The notes under the pieces: generated by a model
The model's input: only the letters and a program-made list of their open reading frames with translations
The model's database searches: none
Told to the model about the DNA's origin: nothing
Assembly (NCBI GenBank): GCA_017934045.1
Contig: JAGBKK010000043.1
Coordinates: 1-37,728 of the forward strand
Length of the DNA stretch: 37,728 bases
Source: Neisseriaceae bacterium
GTDB taxonomy: Bacteria; Pseudomonadota; Gammaproteobacteria; Burkholderiales; Neisseriaceae
Direction: 5' to 3'
In this document: positions 7,031 to 16,116 of the stretch, piece after piece
Position numbering within the stretch: position 1 is the stretch's first letter
Layout: each line of letters starts with the position of its first letter
Program-made: the position numbers and the translations under genes

Positions 7031-8365
7031 TTACCCCTGTATTGCCTGTGCAATGTGTTGGGCGTATTTTTCTGCCCATGCCATTTGTTGGGCTTCCACC
7101 ATCACACGCACCACAGGTTCGGTGCCTGACGCACGCAGCACCACGCGTCCTTTGCCGCCTGATAAAGCGTCTTCGGCTTCTTTTAATGCTTCCGCCGATG
7201 CCGTTTGCCACTCTTGTCCTTGTTCTATGCGAACATTGATCATCTTTTGCGGATAGGGCTGCCAGTCGTTCATTACCGTAGATAAGTCTTTGTTTAATAT
7301 ATTTAAACACGCTAAAACTTGCAATGCCGAAATAATGCCGTCCCCTGTGTTGTGTTTATCCAAACACAAAATATGACCAGACGCTTCGCCGCCCACTTGC
7401 CAGTTTTTATCGTGCAGTTTTTCTAAAACATAACGGTCGCCAACTTTGGCTCTATCAAAGGCAATGCCTTGTTCTTTCAAACAATTTTCCATTGCCATAT
7501 TGGTCATCACTGTACCAACCACGCCGCCTTTCAGGCTGCCTGAAAAATGGCGTGCTTTGGCAATCACATAAATCAAACTGTCGCCGTCATACAATCTGCC
7601 TTGTTTATCCACCATCATTAAGCGATCGCCATCGCCGTCTAACGCAATGCCGTAATCGGCATCATTTTGCAGTACGGCGGCTTGCAAAGTGCGTGTGTAA
7701 GTTGCACCGCATTTATCGTTAATATTAAAACCGTTGGGCTGATTGCCAATTTCAATCACTTTCGCACCCAATTCGTGAAACACTTTGGGTGCGGTGTTGT
7801 ATGCCGCACCGTTGGCACAATCTACCACGATTTTTAAGCCAAAAAGCGACATTTCAGTCGGGAAAGTGCTTTTGCAAAATTCGATATAACGGTCTGCCGC
7901 ACCGTCAATGCGTTTAGCTCTGCCGTATTCTGTGGCGGCTACGGTTTTGAACGGCTCATCAATGCGTTGTTCGATGGCTAATTCGATGTCGTCCGATAAT
8001 TTCACGCCGCCTTCGGCAAAGAATTTAATGCCATTATCGTGAAAAGGATTGTGAGACGCAGAAATCATCACGCCAGCGTCCAAACGCAAAGCACGCGTTA
8101 AATAAGCGATTGCAGGCGTTGTAATTGGTCCAGTTAAATAGACATCAACACCTGCTGCCGTAAAACCTGCCGTGAGTGCGGCTTCCAACATATAGCCAGA
8201 AACACGCGTATCTTTGCCAATAATCACCGCAGGACGATGACCTGTTTCTTGCCGAATTAAAATACGACCAGCGGCAAAGCCCAATTTCATCACAAAATCA
8301 GGCTGAATCACCGAATTGCCCACATATCCACGCACACCGTCCGTGCCGAAATATTTTCTGCTCAT
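7031..8365 (-). CDS. glmM: Phosphoglucosamine mutase
   Basis: A 444-aa cytosolic enzyme converting glucosamine-6-phosphate to glucosamine-1-phosphate for UDP-GlcNAc, feeding peptidoglycan and [16 protein letters not shown] is the family N terminus. The phosphoserine loop [16 protein letters not shown] is near residue 104, the metal loop [13 protein letters not shown] near 240, the sugar-binding GGEASGHI near 325, and the phosphate-binding [12 protein letters not shown] near the C terminus. The ATG at 8365 follows AAGGGA by 9 bases; upstream residues in the longer open frame are not GlmM-like. A DUS at 7530 encodes SGSL. It stands alone, with a DUS and a terminator between it and rplY. Confidence 0.96.
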   Translation of the reverse strand: MSRKYFGTDGVRGYVGNSVIQPDFVMKLGFAAGRILIRQETGHRPAVIIGKDTRVSGYMLEAALTAGFTAAGVDVYLTGPITTPAIAYLTRALRLDAGVMISASHNPFHDNGIKFFAEGGVKLSDDIELAIEQRIDEPFKTVAATEYGRAKRIDGAADRYIEFCKSTFPTEMSLFGLKIVVDCANGAAYNTAPKVFHELGAKVIEIGNQPNGFNINDKCGATYTRTLQAAVLQNDADYGIALDGDGDRLMMVDKQGRLYDGDSLIYVIAKARHFSGSLKGGVVGTVMTNMAMENCLKEQGIAFDRAKVGDRYVLEKLHDKNWQVGGEASGHILCLDKHNTGDGIISALQVLACLNILNKDLSTVMNDWQPYPQKMINVRIEQGQEWQTASAEALKEAEDALSGGKGRVVLRASGTEPVVRVMVEAQQMAWAEKYAQHIAQAIQG

Positions 8366-8463
8366 TGCCAAATCCCTTTTGAAAACGCATAAAGGAGACA
8401 TTGTAAAATATGCGTTGTTGAAATAGTAATATTTTTCAGGCAGCCTGAAAAAAATTTTCAACG

Positions 8464-8490
8464 AAAAAGCCCCTTGTTTGGGGCTTTTTT
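8464..8490. terminator. Rho-independent terminator after rplY
   Basis: AAAAAGCCCC and GGGGCTTTTT form a 10-bp stem with a 6-base loop, ending in a T-run on either strand. It lies 18 bases past the rplY stop on the minus strand. Confidence 0.88.
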
Positions 8491-8507
8491 GCATACAAAA
8501 ACGCAAA

Positions 8508-9077
8508 TTAGCGTTTTTTGCCTGCGGCGGCAACGGCTGGGTTTGCACCGCGATGCAAAGCAGTGCTAACAGCACCCGCAGGTAACGGAACATCGGATAC
8601 ATGCAAAATTTGACCGCCCACCAAATCTTTTAAGTCTAATTCCAAGTATTCTGGAATGTCGGTAGGTTTAATCAGCAATTCAACCGTGGTGGCTAATTGC
8701 GAAATGCGGTTGCTGTGCAGTTTTACCGCAGGCGAAATGTCGCCGTTAATTAAATGCAAAGGCACTTTAACGCGAACAGGTTTCGCCAAATCAACCACTT
8801 GGAAATCAATGTGCATTACTTGTGGTTTGTAAGCGTGCATTTGGAAATCACGCACCAACACATTGTATTCTTTGCCGTCCAATGTGAGTTGATGAACGGC
8901 GGTGTGGAAGCGTTCTTTTTGCAAAGCGTAGAACATTGCTTTGTGTTCCACGGTAATGCTGATGGGGTCTTGGTTGTCGCCGTAAATCACGGCAGGAATG
9001 TTGCCATCACGACGCAGGCGGCGGCTCGCACCAGTACCTTGTGTATCACGACGCATGGCGATTAATTTTTCAGACAT
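8508..9077 (-). CDS. rplY: 50S ribosomal protein L25, long (Ctc-type) form
   Basis: A 189-aa 5S-rRNA-binding ribosomal protein. The N-terminal L25 domain ([24 protein letters not shown], then [22 protein letters not shown]) is followed by a C-terminal TL5/Ctc domain (VPLHLINGD..., [22 protein letters not shown]) and a basic Ala/Lys tail. The ATG at 9077 has GGAGA just upstream; an in-frame TTG at 9089 overlaps that Shine-Dalgarno and is rejected. The 200-bp leader between prs and rplY ends in ATAAGTT/AACTTAT complementary segments that might fold, but no known leader class is recognised. Confidence 0.95.
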   Translation of the reverse strand: MSEKLIAMRRDTQGTGASRRLRRDGNIPAVIYGDNQDPISITVEHKAMFYALQKERFHTAVHQLTLDGKEYNVLVRDFQMHAYKPQVMHIDFQVVDLAKPVRVKVPLHLINGDISPAVKLHSNRISQLATTVELLIKPTDIPEYLELDLKDLVGGQILHVSDVPLPAGAVSTALHRGANPAVAAAGKKR

Positions 9078-9251
9078 ATCTGTCTCCAAAATAAGTTAAT
9101 AAAATCAACCCTTTACGCTGCGACCAACTTATCAGGGTGGGTGGATTTTTATCGTTCAAGCAAACAATAAAACCGAACATTTTAACAGATTTATCATCAA
9201 GTTGCTACTTTTTAAAAAGGTTTGTATCTCCATTCAGGCAGCCTGAAAAGT

Positions 9252-9275
9252 AAGGTGGGCGAAAATGCCCACCTT
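9252..9275. terminator. Terminator hairpin downstream of prs
   Basis: AAGGTGGGC and GCCCACCTT form a 9-bp stem with a 6-base loop. It is 12 bases past the prs stop on the minus strand, and a DUS at 9233-9247 follows directly. The T-run is weak. Confidence 0.6.
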
Positions 9276-9286
9276 GTTTATTTGGG

Positions 9287-10315
9287 TTAATCCAAAAAGC
9301 GTGCCACGGTGGCAGCGGAGACATCTTCGTTAAATAGACAGGAGACGGACTCTTCGTTGCTAATGCGGCGTAGGGTTTCGGCGAGTAAGCCTGAAATGCT
9401 CACTTGACGGATTTTAGGGCATTTTAAGGCTTCTTCACTCAAAGGAATGGTGTCGGTAATCACCACTTGATCCAAGTTGGATTCGGCAATGCGTCCGACT
9501 GCTCCGCCTGAAAATACAGGGTGTGTGGCATAGGCTAATACTTTGGCAGCTCCGCGTTCTTTGAGTGCGGCAGCAGCTTTGCATAAGGTGTTGGCGGTGT
9601 CAATCATATCGTCAATAATCAAGCAAGTGCGGTTTTCAATATCGCCGATAATGTTCATCACTTCTGCCACATTGGCTTTGGGACGGCGTTTGTCGATAAT
9701 TGCTAAATCCGAACCCAATACTTTGGCAACGGCTCTTGCACGCACCACGCCGCCCATATCAGGGCTAACCACGGTTAAGTTGTCGATTTTTTGTTGCACA
9801 ATGTCGTGGGTGAGAATGGGCGTGGAGTAAATATTATCCACAGGAATATCAAAAAAGCCTTGAATTTGGTCAGCGTGCAAATCAACCGTGAGAATGCGGT
9901 CAATACCTGCGGAACGCAACATATTAGCGACTAATTTGGCGGTAATCGGCACGCGTGCTGAACGCGGACGGCGGTCTTGCCGTGCATAGCCGAAATAGGG
10001 AATGGCGGCGGTAATGCGACCTGCGGACGCTCGGCGAAAAGCGTCTGCCATAGTCAAGACTTCCATTAGGTTGTCGTTGGTGGGGGCACAAGTGGGCTGC
10101 AAAATGAACACATCACGCCCACGCACATTTTCTAAAAGTTCCACCGCTACTTCGCCGTCTGAAAAACGACTGACGCTAATATCGCCTGTGGAAATGTTGA
10201 GATGTTTCACTACTTTGGCGGCTAATGCGGGATTGGCATTGCCTGTAAAGACCATTAAATTGTCGTATTTTTCCATATTCTGACTGCCTGTCTGTTGCAT
10301 TTTTGTTTGGGACAT
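9287..10315 (-). CDS. prs: Ribose-phosphate pyrophosphokinase (PRPP synthetase)
   Basis: A 342-aa cytosolic enzyme making PRPP from ribose-5-phosphate and ATP for purine, pyrimidine, His, Trp and NAD synthesis. Visible hallmarks are [20 protein letters not shown], the flexible-loop region [18 protein letters not shown], the metal-binding [12 protein letters not shown], and the PRPP loop [12 protein letters not shown]. The start at 10315 has a strong AAGGA; the ATG at 10276 ([13 protein letters not shown]) matches the usual family N terminus but lacks a good ribosome site, so the extra 13 residues are uncertain. The bases in between resemble a decayed DUS. It lies between ftsH and rplY, all minus strand. 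Confidence 0.95.
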   Translation of the reverse strand: MSQTKMQQTGSQNMEKYDNLMVFTGNANPALAAKVVKHLNISTGDISVSRFSDGEVAVELLENVRGRDVFILQPTCAPTNDNLMEVLTMADAFRRASAGRITAAIPYFGYARQDRRPRSARVPITAKLVANMLRSAGIDRILTVDLHADQIQGFFDIPVDNIYSTPILTHDIVQQKIDNLTVVSPDMGGVVRARAVAKVLGSDLAIIDKRRPKANVAEVMNIIGDIENRTCLIIDDMIDTANTLCKAAAALKERGAAKVLAYATHPVFSGGAVGRIAESNLDQVVITDTIPLSEEALKCPKIRQVSISGLLAETLRRISNEESVSCLFNEDVSAATVARFLD

Positions 10316-10404
10316 TGTCTTATCCTTATGAGATAAGAGAAAGGTGTTGCCATTTTACGCTATTTTGTTGCTTTTATCTGTGTTTTTTCAGGCAGCCTGA
10401 AAAT

Positions 10405-10436
10405 AAAACGGAAGTTTGTTGCGAACTTCCGTTTTT
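10405..10436. terminator. Rho-independent terminator after ftsH
   Basis: AAAACGGAAGTT pairs with AACTTCCGTTTTT around a 7-base loop. It is directly downstream of the ftsH stop on the minus strand, with a DUS (10387-10401) next to it. Confidence 0.85.
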
Positions 10437-10444
10437 ATCTACGC

Positions 10445-12418
10445 TTAATCAGGCAACTGTGTTGCACCATTATTCGCAGGCGGTGGCGGTGGAGCGGTTT
10501 CTATGTTGTCATTCTTGTTTTCTGCCGCAGCGTTTTCACCATTTTCAGTCGCAGGTTCTTCTTTGCGAATGTTGTGGCTGTAATCTTTGGGCGGAGACGG
10601 CTCTTTACCTGCCATAATTTCTTTCACCTGATCCGCGTCAATGGTTTCCCAATTCACCAAGGCTTGTGTCATCGTTTCTACTTTGGCGGCATTGTCGGTT
10701 AAGATTTGTTTTGCCAAAGCATATTGTTCGTCCAAAATGCGGCGGATTTCTGCGTCAATATCTTGCATGGTTTTTTCCGACATATTTTGTGTGCGTGTAA
10801 CCGAACGCCCTAAAAACACTTCGCCCTCATTTTCGCCATACACCATCGGCCCCATTTTTTCTGACATACCGTATTTAATCACCATATCGCGTGCCAACTG
10901 GGTTGCGCGTTCAAAGTCGTTGGACGCCCCTGTGGATATGCGTTTGACAAATAATTCTTCGGCAATGCGACCGCCAAATAAAATGGCAATTTGATTTAAG
11001 ATTTGATCTTGATACATACTAATGCGGTCGCGTTCAGGCAACTGCCAAGTCAAGCCCAATGCACGCCCACGCGGCACAATGGTAACCTTATGCACAGGGT
11101 CGGTATTCGGCAAGGTTGCCGCAACCACAGCGTGTCCTGATTCGTGGTAAGCAGTGGCTTTTTTCTCGTCTTCGTGCATTACCATAGAACGGCGTTCTGG
11201 ACCCATATAAATCTTGTCTTTGGCTTCTTCAAAATCGCTTTGATCAACCTTGATTTTATTGCGGCGACCTGCCAAAAGAGCGGCTTCATTCACCAAATTC
11301 GCTAAATCCGCACCTGAAAAACCAGGAGTGCCGCGAGCCAAAGACGGCACATCAACCGATTCATCGGCTTGAATTTTTTTCATATGCACGCCCAAAATTT
11401 GCTCTCTGCCACGAATATCAGGCAGCGGCACAACCACTTGACGGTCAAAGCGACCTGGTCGTTGCAAGGCTGGGTCTAACACATCAGGGCGGTTGGTTGC
11501 CGCAATCACAATCACTGTGGTATCGCTTTCAAAACCGTCCATTTCCACCAACAGTTGATTGAGCGTTTGTTCGCGTTCGTCATTGCCGCCGCCCAAGCCT
11601 GCACCACGCTGACGACCGACTGCGTCAATTTCATCAATAAAAATAATGCAGGGAGCGTTTTTCTTGGCTTGTTCGAACATATCACGCACACGGCTTGCCC
11701 CCACGCCGACAAACATTTCCACAAAGTCCGAACCTGAAATGCTGAAAAACGGCACTTTGGCTTCGCCTGCAATCGCTTTTGCCAACAAGGTTTTCCCTGT
11801 ACCAGGTGAGCCAAACAACAAAACGCCACGCGGCACGCGTCCGCCCAAACTTTGATAGCGAGACGGCGATTTTAAATAATCAACAATTTCTTGCACTTCT
11901 TCTTTGGCTTCATCGCAACCTGCGACATCGGCAAAAGTGATGATATTTGCGTCTTTGTCTAACAATCTTGCACGGCTTTTACCAAACGAAAACGCACCGC
12001 CACGACCGCCGCCCATTTGCTGACGCATAAAATACACCCACACCGCAATCAGCAACAAAATCGGCAGAACGCTGTATAACAGGCTCACCAAAATATTGGG
12101 GCGTTTTTCGGGTTTCACATCAACCACAACTTTACTGTCAATCAGCGTTTCCACCATTTTAGAATCGACAGGTGCGTTGGTCATAAACGCCCCTTTGTCT
12201 GCGTCTTTGAATGTGCCTTTAATCACATAACCTTGCATCACCGTTTCGCTTTCCAAGGAAACAGCGTCAATCTTACCCGCTTTGGCATCGTTGATAAATT
12301 GCGAATACTTAATTTCCGTGCGATTAGCGTCTTTTTTCTCTTCCAAAGCGTTAAACGACATAATCAGGATTAAGCCTAACCCTAACCAAATTAACAAGGT
12401 TTTAAACGAATTGCCCAC
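10445..12418 (-). CDS. ftsH: ATP-dependent zinc metalloprotease FtsH
   Basis: A 657-aa inner-membrane AAA+ protease that degrades misfolded membrane proteins and short-lived regulators. There are two N-terminal membrane spans (residues 6-22 and about 108-130) around a periplasmic domain. The Walker A GSPGTGKT is at 203-210, Walker B IIFIDE at 258-263, the second region of homology has RPGRFDR near 321, and the zinc site HESGH is at 425-429. The C-terminal tail is acidic then proline-rich (APPPPPAN). The start is GTG at 12418 with AGGAG about 10 bases upstream. The common rrmJ/ftsJ neighbour is absent; a PHP phosphoesterase gene lies upstream instead. Confidence 0.97.
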   Translation of the reverse strand: MGNSFKTLLIWLGLGLILIMSFNALEEKKDANRTEIKYSQFINDAKAGKIDAVSLESETVMQGYVIKGTFKDADKGAFMTNAPVDSKMVETLIDSKVVVDVKPEKRPNILVSLLYSVLPILLLIAVWVYFMRQQMGGGRGGAFSFGKSRARLLDKDANIITFADVAGCDEAKEEVQEIVDYLKSPSRYQSLGGRVPRGVLLFGSPGTGKTLLAKAIAGEAKVPFFSISGSDFVEMFVGVGASRVRDMFEQAKKNAPCIIFIDEIDAVGRQRGAGLGGGNDEREQTLNQLLVEMDGFESDTTVIVIAATNRPDVLDPALQRPGRFDRQVVVPLPDIRGREQILGVHMKKIQADESVDVPSLARGTPGFSGADLANLVNEAALLAGRRNKIKVDQSDFEEAKDKIYMGPERRSMVMHEDEKKATAYHESGHAVVAATLPNTDPVHKVTIVPRGRALGLTWQLPERDRISMYQDQILNQIAILFGGRIAEELFVKRISTGASNDFERATQLARDMVIKYGMSEKMGPMVYGENEGEVFLGRSVTRTQNMSEKTMQDIDAEIRRILDEQYALAKQILTDNAAKVETMTQALVNWETIDADQVKEIMAGKEPSPPKDYSHNIRKEEPATENGENAAAENKNDNIETAPPPPPANNGATQLPD

Positions 12419-12538
12419 TTGATTGTTGCTCCTGCGTTCTTAAAATATAAGATAAATGAAACCTGATATGATAACACAATACAATGTTTCAGGCTGCCTG
12501 AAAATAGCGTTGTTTTATTTCAACATTATTCTTTACTG

Positions 12539-13369
12539 CTATTCAAATAAGTCCCACACAGGACGGCAGGTTACGGGTAAATCAGGTGTTTGACCGATGA
12601 TTCTGCCAAATTCACCGTTGCCGTGAAAGTCGCTGCCAGCGGACGCATACAAATCGTAGCGGTTGGCTAATAAGGTCAAATTTAAGCGTTCGTTTAAGGA
12701 ATGCACAGGTGTGGCAATTTCAATCGCTTGTCCGCCATAGGTTTTGAATTCTTCGATTAGATTTCGCATTGCTGTGGCACTGATTTTGTAGCGTGCAGGG
12801 TGAGCAATGACGGCAACGCCGCTCGCGTTGATGATTGCTAAAACCGCTTGTTCTAATGAAATCCATTGATGTTTTATATCGCCAATTTTGCCATCGCCTA
12901 AATATTTTTTGAACGCTTGTTGTGCATTTTCGACAACGCATTGTTGCACTAAATATTGTGCAATATGCGTTCTTGAAACGCTGTCAGGTGAATTGGCAAA
13001 AGATAAAGCTCCCTGAACAATATTTTTGACGGACAATTTTTTTTCCAAGCGTTCGGCGATTTTTTCCAAGCGTGAAAATCGTCCTTGTCGATTGATGTGT
13101 AAGGTTTTTTCTAATTCATCGGTTGGTGTGAAATTTAAGCCCACAATATGAATGCTGCGTCCTCGCCACGACACGGAAATTTCTACGCCATTGATAAAAG
13201 ATAAACCAAGTCGGTGTGCGGTTTTTTGGGCTAACGATAAACCGCCAAGGTGGTCGTGATCGGTCAGTGCCAACAGTTCTGCTCCATTATTTAAGGCAGC
13301 CTGAACAAGTTGATCAGGCGGTAATTTGCCGTCTGAAATATTGGAATGACAATGTAAATCGATATTCAT
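12539..13369 (-). CDS. PHP-domain phosphoesterase (RNase AM/YciV-like)
   Basis: A 276-aa metal-dependent phosphoesterase of the PHP family, close to YciV/TrpH-type proteins, which act as 3',5'-nucleoside bisphosphate phosphatase and 5'-3' exoribonuclease. Metal-binding motifs are in order: DLHCHSNISDG (residues 4-14), LTDHDHLGG, NGVEISVSW, VIAHPARY and SAGSDFHGNG. The ATG at 13369 gives the family N terminus MNIDLHCHS but has no clear Shine-Dalgarno; an in-frame TTG at 13390 overlaps the upstream gene's TGA (TTGA) and could be a coupled start. A one-sided DUS at 13294 lies inside the gene. It is downstream of an unrelated-looking membrane protein gene. Confidence 0.88.
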   Translation of the reverse strand: MNIDLHCHSNISDGKLPPDQLVQAALNNGAELLALTDHDHLGGLSLAQKTAHRLGLSFINGVEISVSWRGRSIHIVGLNFTPTDELEKTLHINRQGRFSRLEKIAERLEKKLSVKNIVQGALSFANSPDSVSRTHIAQYLVQQCVVENAQQAFKKYLGDGKIGDIKHQWISLEQAVLAIINASGVAVIAHPARYKISATAMRNLIEEFKTYGGQAIEIATPVHSLNERLNLTLLANRYDLYASAGSDFHGNGEFGRIIGQTPDLPVTCRPVWDLFE

Positions 13370-13386
13370 CTTATTCAAAGGGTTAA

Positions 13387-14076
13387 TCAAATAAACGGTT
13401 TTGATACAAAATCAACAACCATTTGCCGAAATGAAAAATCAAAATAAAATGCAATAATAAATAATAAAAAACCTGAATAGCCACAAGTTAAAATAATATA
13501 ACGAAATCGAGTATTATTTCTGTAATCGATATCGTCAGTTCCCATATGTGGAAATTTTTTATTTCTTAAATAATCATCAAAACAATCGGATATTTCACAA
13601 AAGTTATCTCTACATTCTTTATCTAAAAAATCAACAAGTAACTGGTATCTTGTAGTTAAAGGAATATCAACTGCTTCACCAGTTCCAAATATTTCCCCCC
13701 ATATTGCTGGAAGACTATCACCACCAGACCAAGAAACTATTTCTACAAATAATGCAATTCCTAACAATACAAGAGCAAAAGTTCCCACGCTTGACAAATC
13801 ACTACTTGTAATATTTCCTGATATAGCCAAAAGTGTCAATAAAATAACTAATGTACCATTTAATAATTCAAATCGTGCTAAAAATGAAATATATCTTTTT
13901 AATTTTTTAATCAATTCTTGTGCTTCTAAAAAATTTGCTAAATAAAATTCAGATTTTCGAGTTAATAATCTTTCCCATTTTTGATTGTTTTCTTCTAATT
14001 TTTTCAAAGAATTTAATCCATTGTATATAAAAAATATACCTAATAAGAATAAAACAAAATAAACAAAAGTTTCCAT
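13387..14076 (-). CDS. Hypothetical AT-rich membrane protein
   Basis: A 229-aa protein I do not recognise. Hydrophobic segments lie at about residues 3-20 (FVYFVLFLLGIFFIYNG), 72-88, 97-116 and 190-214, with a soluble region of about 70 residues before the last span containing three cysteines (CRDNFCEISDCFDD). A charged stretch near residues 25-60 could form a coiled coil. AAAGGA lies 8 bases before the ATG. Base composition is visibly lower in GC than its housekeeping neighbours, and the gene lies between two DUS-flanked gaps, so recent acquisition is possible. It overlaps a potential TTG start of the PHP gene, suggesting co-transcription. Function unknown. Confidence 0.75.
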   Translation of the reverse strand: METFVYFVLFLLGIFFIYNGLNSLKKLEENNQKWERLLTRKSEFYLANFLEAQELIKKLKRYISFLARFELLNGTLVILLTLLAISGNITSSDLSSVGTFALVLLGIALFVEIVSWSGGDSLPAIWGEIFGTGEAVDIPLTTRYQLLVDFLDKECRDNFCEISDCFDDYLRNKKFPHMGTDDIDYRNNTRFRYIILTCGYSGFLLFIIAFYFDFSFRQMVVDFVSKPFI

Positions 14077-14137
14077 AATAAAATCCTTTTCAAAAAACTT
14101 TTCAGGCAGCCTGAAAACAAAAAATCAACCCTGTGTG

Positions 14138-14174
14138 TCATTGCGAGATTTGACGCAGTTAAATCGTGGCAATC
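14138..14174. repeat. GTCATTGCGA...CGTGGCAATC repeat, copy 1
   Basis: A 37-bp unit with ends GTCATTGCGA and CGTGGCAATC and the partly self-complementary centre TTTGACGCAGTTAAAT. The same ends occur at 35841-35880, and related pieces occur near 5976-6087. It lies between the S4 gene and the orphan membrane gene. Confidence 0.6.
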
Positions 14175-14212
14175 CAGTAAAAAATTGTCAGATTTTTTCG
14201 TCTGTAAAATAT

Positions 14213-14431
14213 TTATTCAACTAATATAATGTATTGATTAAATTCAATTTTTTCGCCAGCACGAATTTTGGCGGTTTTGCGTGTTTCGACTTCGCCATTG
14301 CGTTTGACTAAACCGTCTGCAATCACTGCTTTGGCTTGTCCGCCGCTGTTGGTTAATGCTGTTAATTTTAATAAATCGCATAAGGCAATGTGGTCGTTGC
14401 CGTTTAAGGAAAAGGAAATTTCGTTTGTCAT
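14213..14431 (-). CDS. Small S4-domain RNA-binding protein (YbcJ-like)
   Basis: A 72-aa protein made of a single S4-like fold. LCDLLKLTALTNSGGQAKAVIADGLVKRNGE and TRKTAKIRAGEKIEF match the YbcJ/RlbA family of small putative RNA-binding proteins. The ATG at 14431 is preceded directly by a DUS (14434-14448) and lacks a clear Shine-Dalgarno, so it may rely on coupling with ribA, whose stop is 26 bases upstream. Role unknown; the family is thought to act in translation or rRNA binding. Confidence 0.8.
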   Translation of the reverse strand: MTNEISFSLNGNDHIALCDLLKLTALTNSGGQAKAVIADGLVKRNGEVETRKTAKIRAGEKIEFNQYIILVE

Positions 14432-14457
14432 TTTTCAGGCTGCCTGAAACTAAAAAG

Positions 14458-15045
14458 TTAATCTTGCCAATGCCCCATTTTTGCAAATTTAGTCATTAAA
14501 TATTGACGATTGCTGTCGCATTCGCCTGTGTGTAAAGGTAGTCGTTCAATGATTTCAATATTATTTGATTTAAGTTCTTGAATTTTATTGGGATTATTAG
14601 TCATTAAACGAATTTTGCTAATATGAAAATAACGCAAAATTTCAGCGGCAACCGCATAATGACGATTGTCCGCAGGTAAGCCCAAAGATAAATTGGCTTC
14701 CACCGTATCCAAGCCGTTATCTTGTTGTTGGTACGCACGAATTTTGTTGGCTAAACCAATGCCACGCCCTTCTTGACGCAGATAAATAATAATGCCTTGC
14801 TGTGCAAGTTGTACGGCTTGCATCGCGGCAACTAATTGCGAACCACAATCGCAACGCAAAGAGTGAAAAGCGTCTCCTGTTAAGCATTCGGAATGAATAC
14901 GCGTTAAAATGGGGTCGCCTGTGGCAAGTTCGCCAACGGTTAAAGCGGCGTGTTCTTTGCCGTCTTTATCGACAAAACCTGTCATTTGAAATTCACCGTA
15001 TTCGGTGGGCAAACGACAGGTGGGGGTAATAATGAGTGTGTTCAA
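14458..15045 (-). CDS. ribA: GTP cyclohydrolase II
   Basis: A 195-aa cytosolic enzyme opening GTP to the pyrimidine precursor of riboflavin. The three zinc-binding cysteines are C54, C65 and C67 (HSECLTGDAFHSLRCDCG). The GTP-binding loop YLRQEGRGIGL follows near residue 94, then LMTNNPNKI near 146. It is stand-alone RibA without a RibB domain. The start is TTG at 15045, chosen because CAGGAAAC lies 7 bases upstream and MNTLIITPTCRLPTEYGEF matches the family N terminus; no ATG fits. No other riboflavin gene is in the window. The S4-domain gene follows in the same direction. Confidence 0.94.
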   Translation of the reverse strand: MNTLIITPTCRLPTEYGEFQMTGFVDKDGKEHAALTVGELATGDPILTRIHSECLTGDAFHSLRCDCGSQLVAAMQAVQLAQQGIIIYLRQEGRGIGLANKIRAYQQQDNGLDTVEANLSLGLPADNRHYAVAAEILRYFHISKIRLMTNNPNKIQELKSNNIEIIERLPLHTGECDSNRQYLMTKFAKMGHWQD

Positions 15046-15094
15046 GGTTGTTTCCTGTTTTGTTCTATCAATAAATGTTCAGGCTGCCTGAAAA

Positions 15095-16024
15095 TTAATT
15101 TTGATTAGCAATCAATTCTTCCACCGCTGTAATATCAGTGAGTGCCGCACACGGTAGATTTTTTTCGGTGCGTTTGACTAAACCAGCCAGAACTTTGCCA
15201 GGACCGCATTCTGCGGATTGCGTGATACCGTCTGCCACTACTTTGCGGACGGTTTCCGTCCAACGCACGGGCGAATATAACTGGCGAGCCAAAGCGTCTT
15301 TGATTTTGTCGATATTGTCATACGAACAAACATCGGCGTTGTGAATCACAGATATTTCAGGCAGCCTGAAAGGCGTTTGGGCAAAGGCTTCCACAAGTTT
15401 TTCTGCCGCAGGTTTCATCAAGGCACAATGAGACGGCACGGACACAGGCAACAGCAACGCTCGTTTTGCACCTTTGGCTTTGGCGATTTCCATTGCACGA
15501 TTAACGGCGGCGGTTTCGCCCGCAATCACCACTTGTCCGACTGAATTAAAATTCACCGCTTCCACCACTTCGCCCTGTGCCGCGTCTTGACAGAGAGCCA
15601 CAACTTCACTGTCGTCCAAGCCTAATATCGCCGCCATTGCACCTTTGCCTTGTGGTACGGCGGTTTGCATTAAATTGGCTCGTTGTCGAACCAAACGAAC
15701 CGCGTCCGCAAAATTCAGGCAGCCTGAAACCGTGAGTGCCGTGTATTCGCCTAAACTGTGTCCAGCCAATACAGACGGCGTTTTGCCGCCACGAGCCTGA
15801 TACACACGCCACACGGCAACGCCTGCGGCAAGCATAATCGGCTGGGTATTTTCGGTTTGGTTGATGATTTCGGCGTTGTCGCCTGTGATCATCGCCCATA
15901 AATCTTGATTCAAAGCGTCAGACGCTTCGTCAAAGGTTTGTTTCACAATCGTTTCACCGTCAAAGCCTGCCATCATCTGCAAACTTTGCGACCCTTGTCC
16001 AGGAAAGAAAAATGCGGTTTTCAT
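15095..16024 (-). CDS. fabD: Malonyl-CoA:ACP transacylase
   Basis: A 309-aa cytosolic enzyme that moves malonyl from CoA to acyl carrier protein for fatty acid synthesis. FPGQGSQ is at residues 7-13, the nucleophile serine is S90 in GHSLGEY, and the catalytic histidine is in SVPSHCALMKPA near 200. The start at 16024 gives MKTAFFFPGQG; no good Shine-Dalgarno is seen. Two DUS copies lie inside the gene (15356 encoding FRLPE and 15714 encoding GCLN). It is not in the usual plsX-fabH-fabD-fabG cluster; neighbours are ribA and divergent prpF. Confidence 0.95.
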   Translation of the reverse strand: MKTAFFFPGQGSQSLQMMAGFDGETIVKQTFDEASDALNQDLWAMITGDNAEIINQTENTQPIMLAAGVAVWRVYQARGGKTPSVLAGHSLGEYTALTVSGCLNFADAVRLVRQRANLMQTAVPQGKGAMAAILGLDDSEVVALCQDAAQGEVVEAVNFNSVGQVVIAGETAAVNRAMEIAKAKGAKRALLLPVSVPSHCALMKPAAEKLVEAFAQTPFRLPEISVIHNADVCSYDNIDKIKDALARQLYSPVRWTETVRKVVADGITQSAECGPGKVLAGLVKRTEKNLPCAALTDITAVEELIANQN

Positions 16025-16116
16025 TATGCGGATTGAATGAGTTGAAAAATGGTTAAGTATAACGCAAATCACGCTTATAATAAGGTTTATTTATTGATGT
16101 TTTCAGGCAACCTAAA
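16025..16116. promoter_or_regulatory. Divergent promoter region, fabD / prpF
   Basis: This 92-bp gap is between divergent genes and should hold both promoters. A decayed DUS (CAGGCAACCTAAA, two mismatches) sits immediately before the prpF ATG, where the ribosome binding site should be. No clear -35/-10 pair could be assigned. Confidence 0.35.

Noticed and set aside
9091-9232. Riboswitch or autoregulatory leader in front of rplY
   Set aside because: Short complementary segments exist, but no known leader class or convincing long stem is recognisable.
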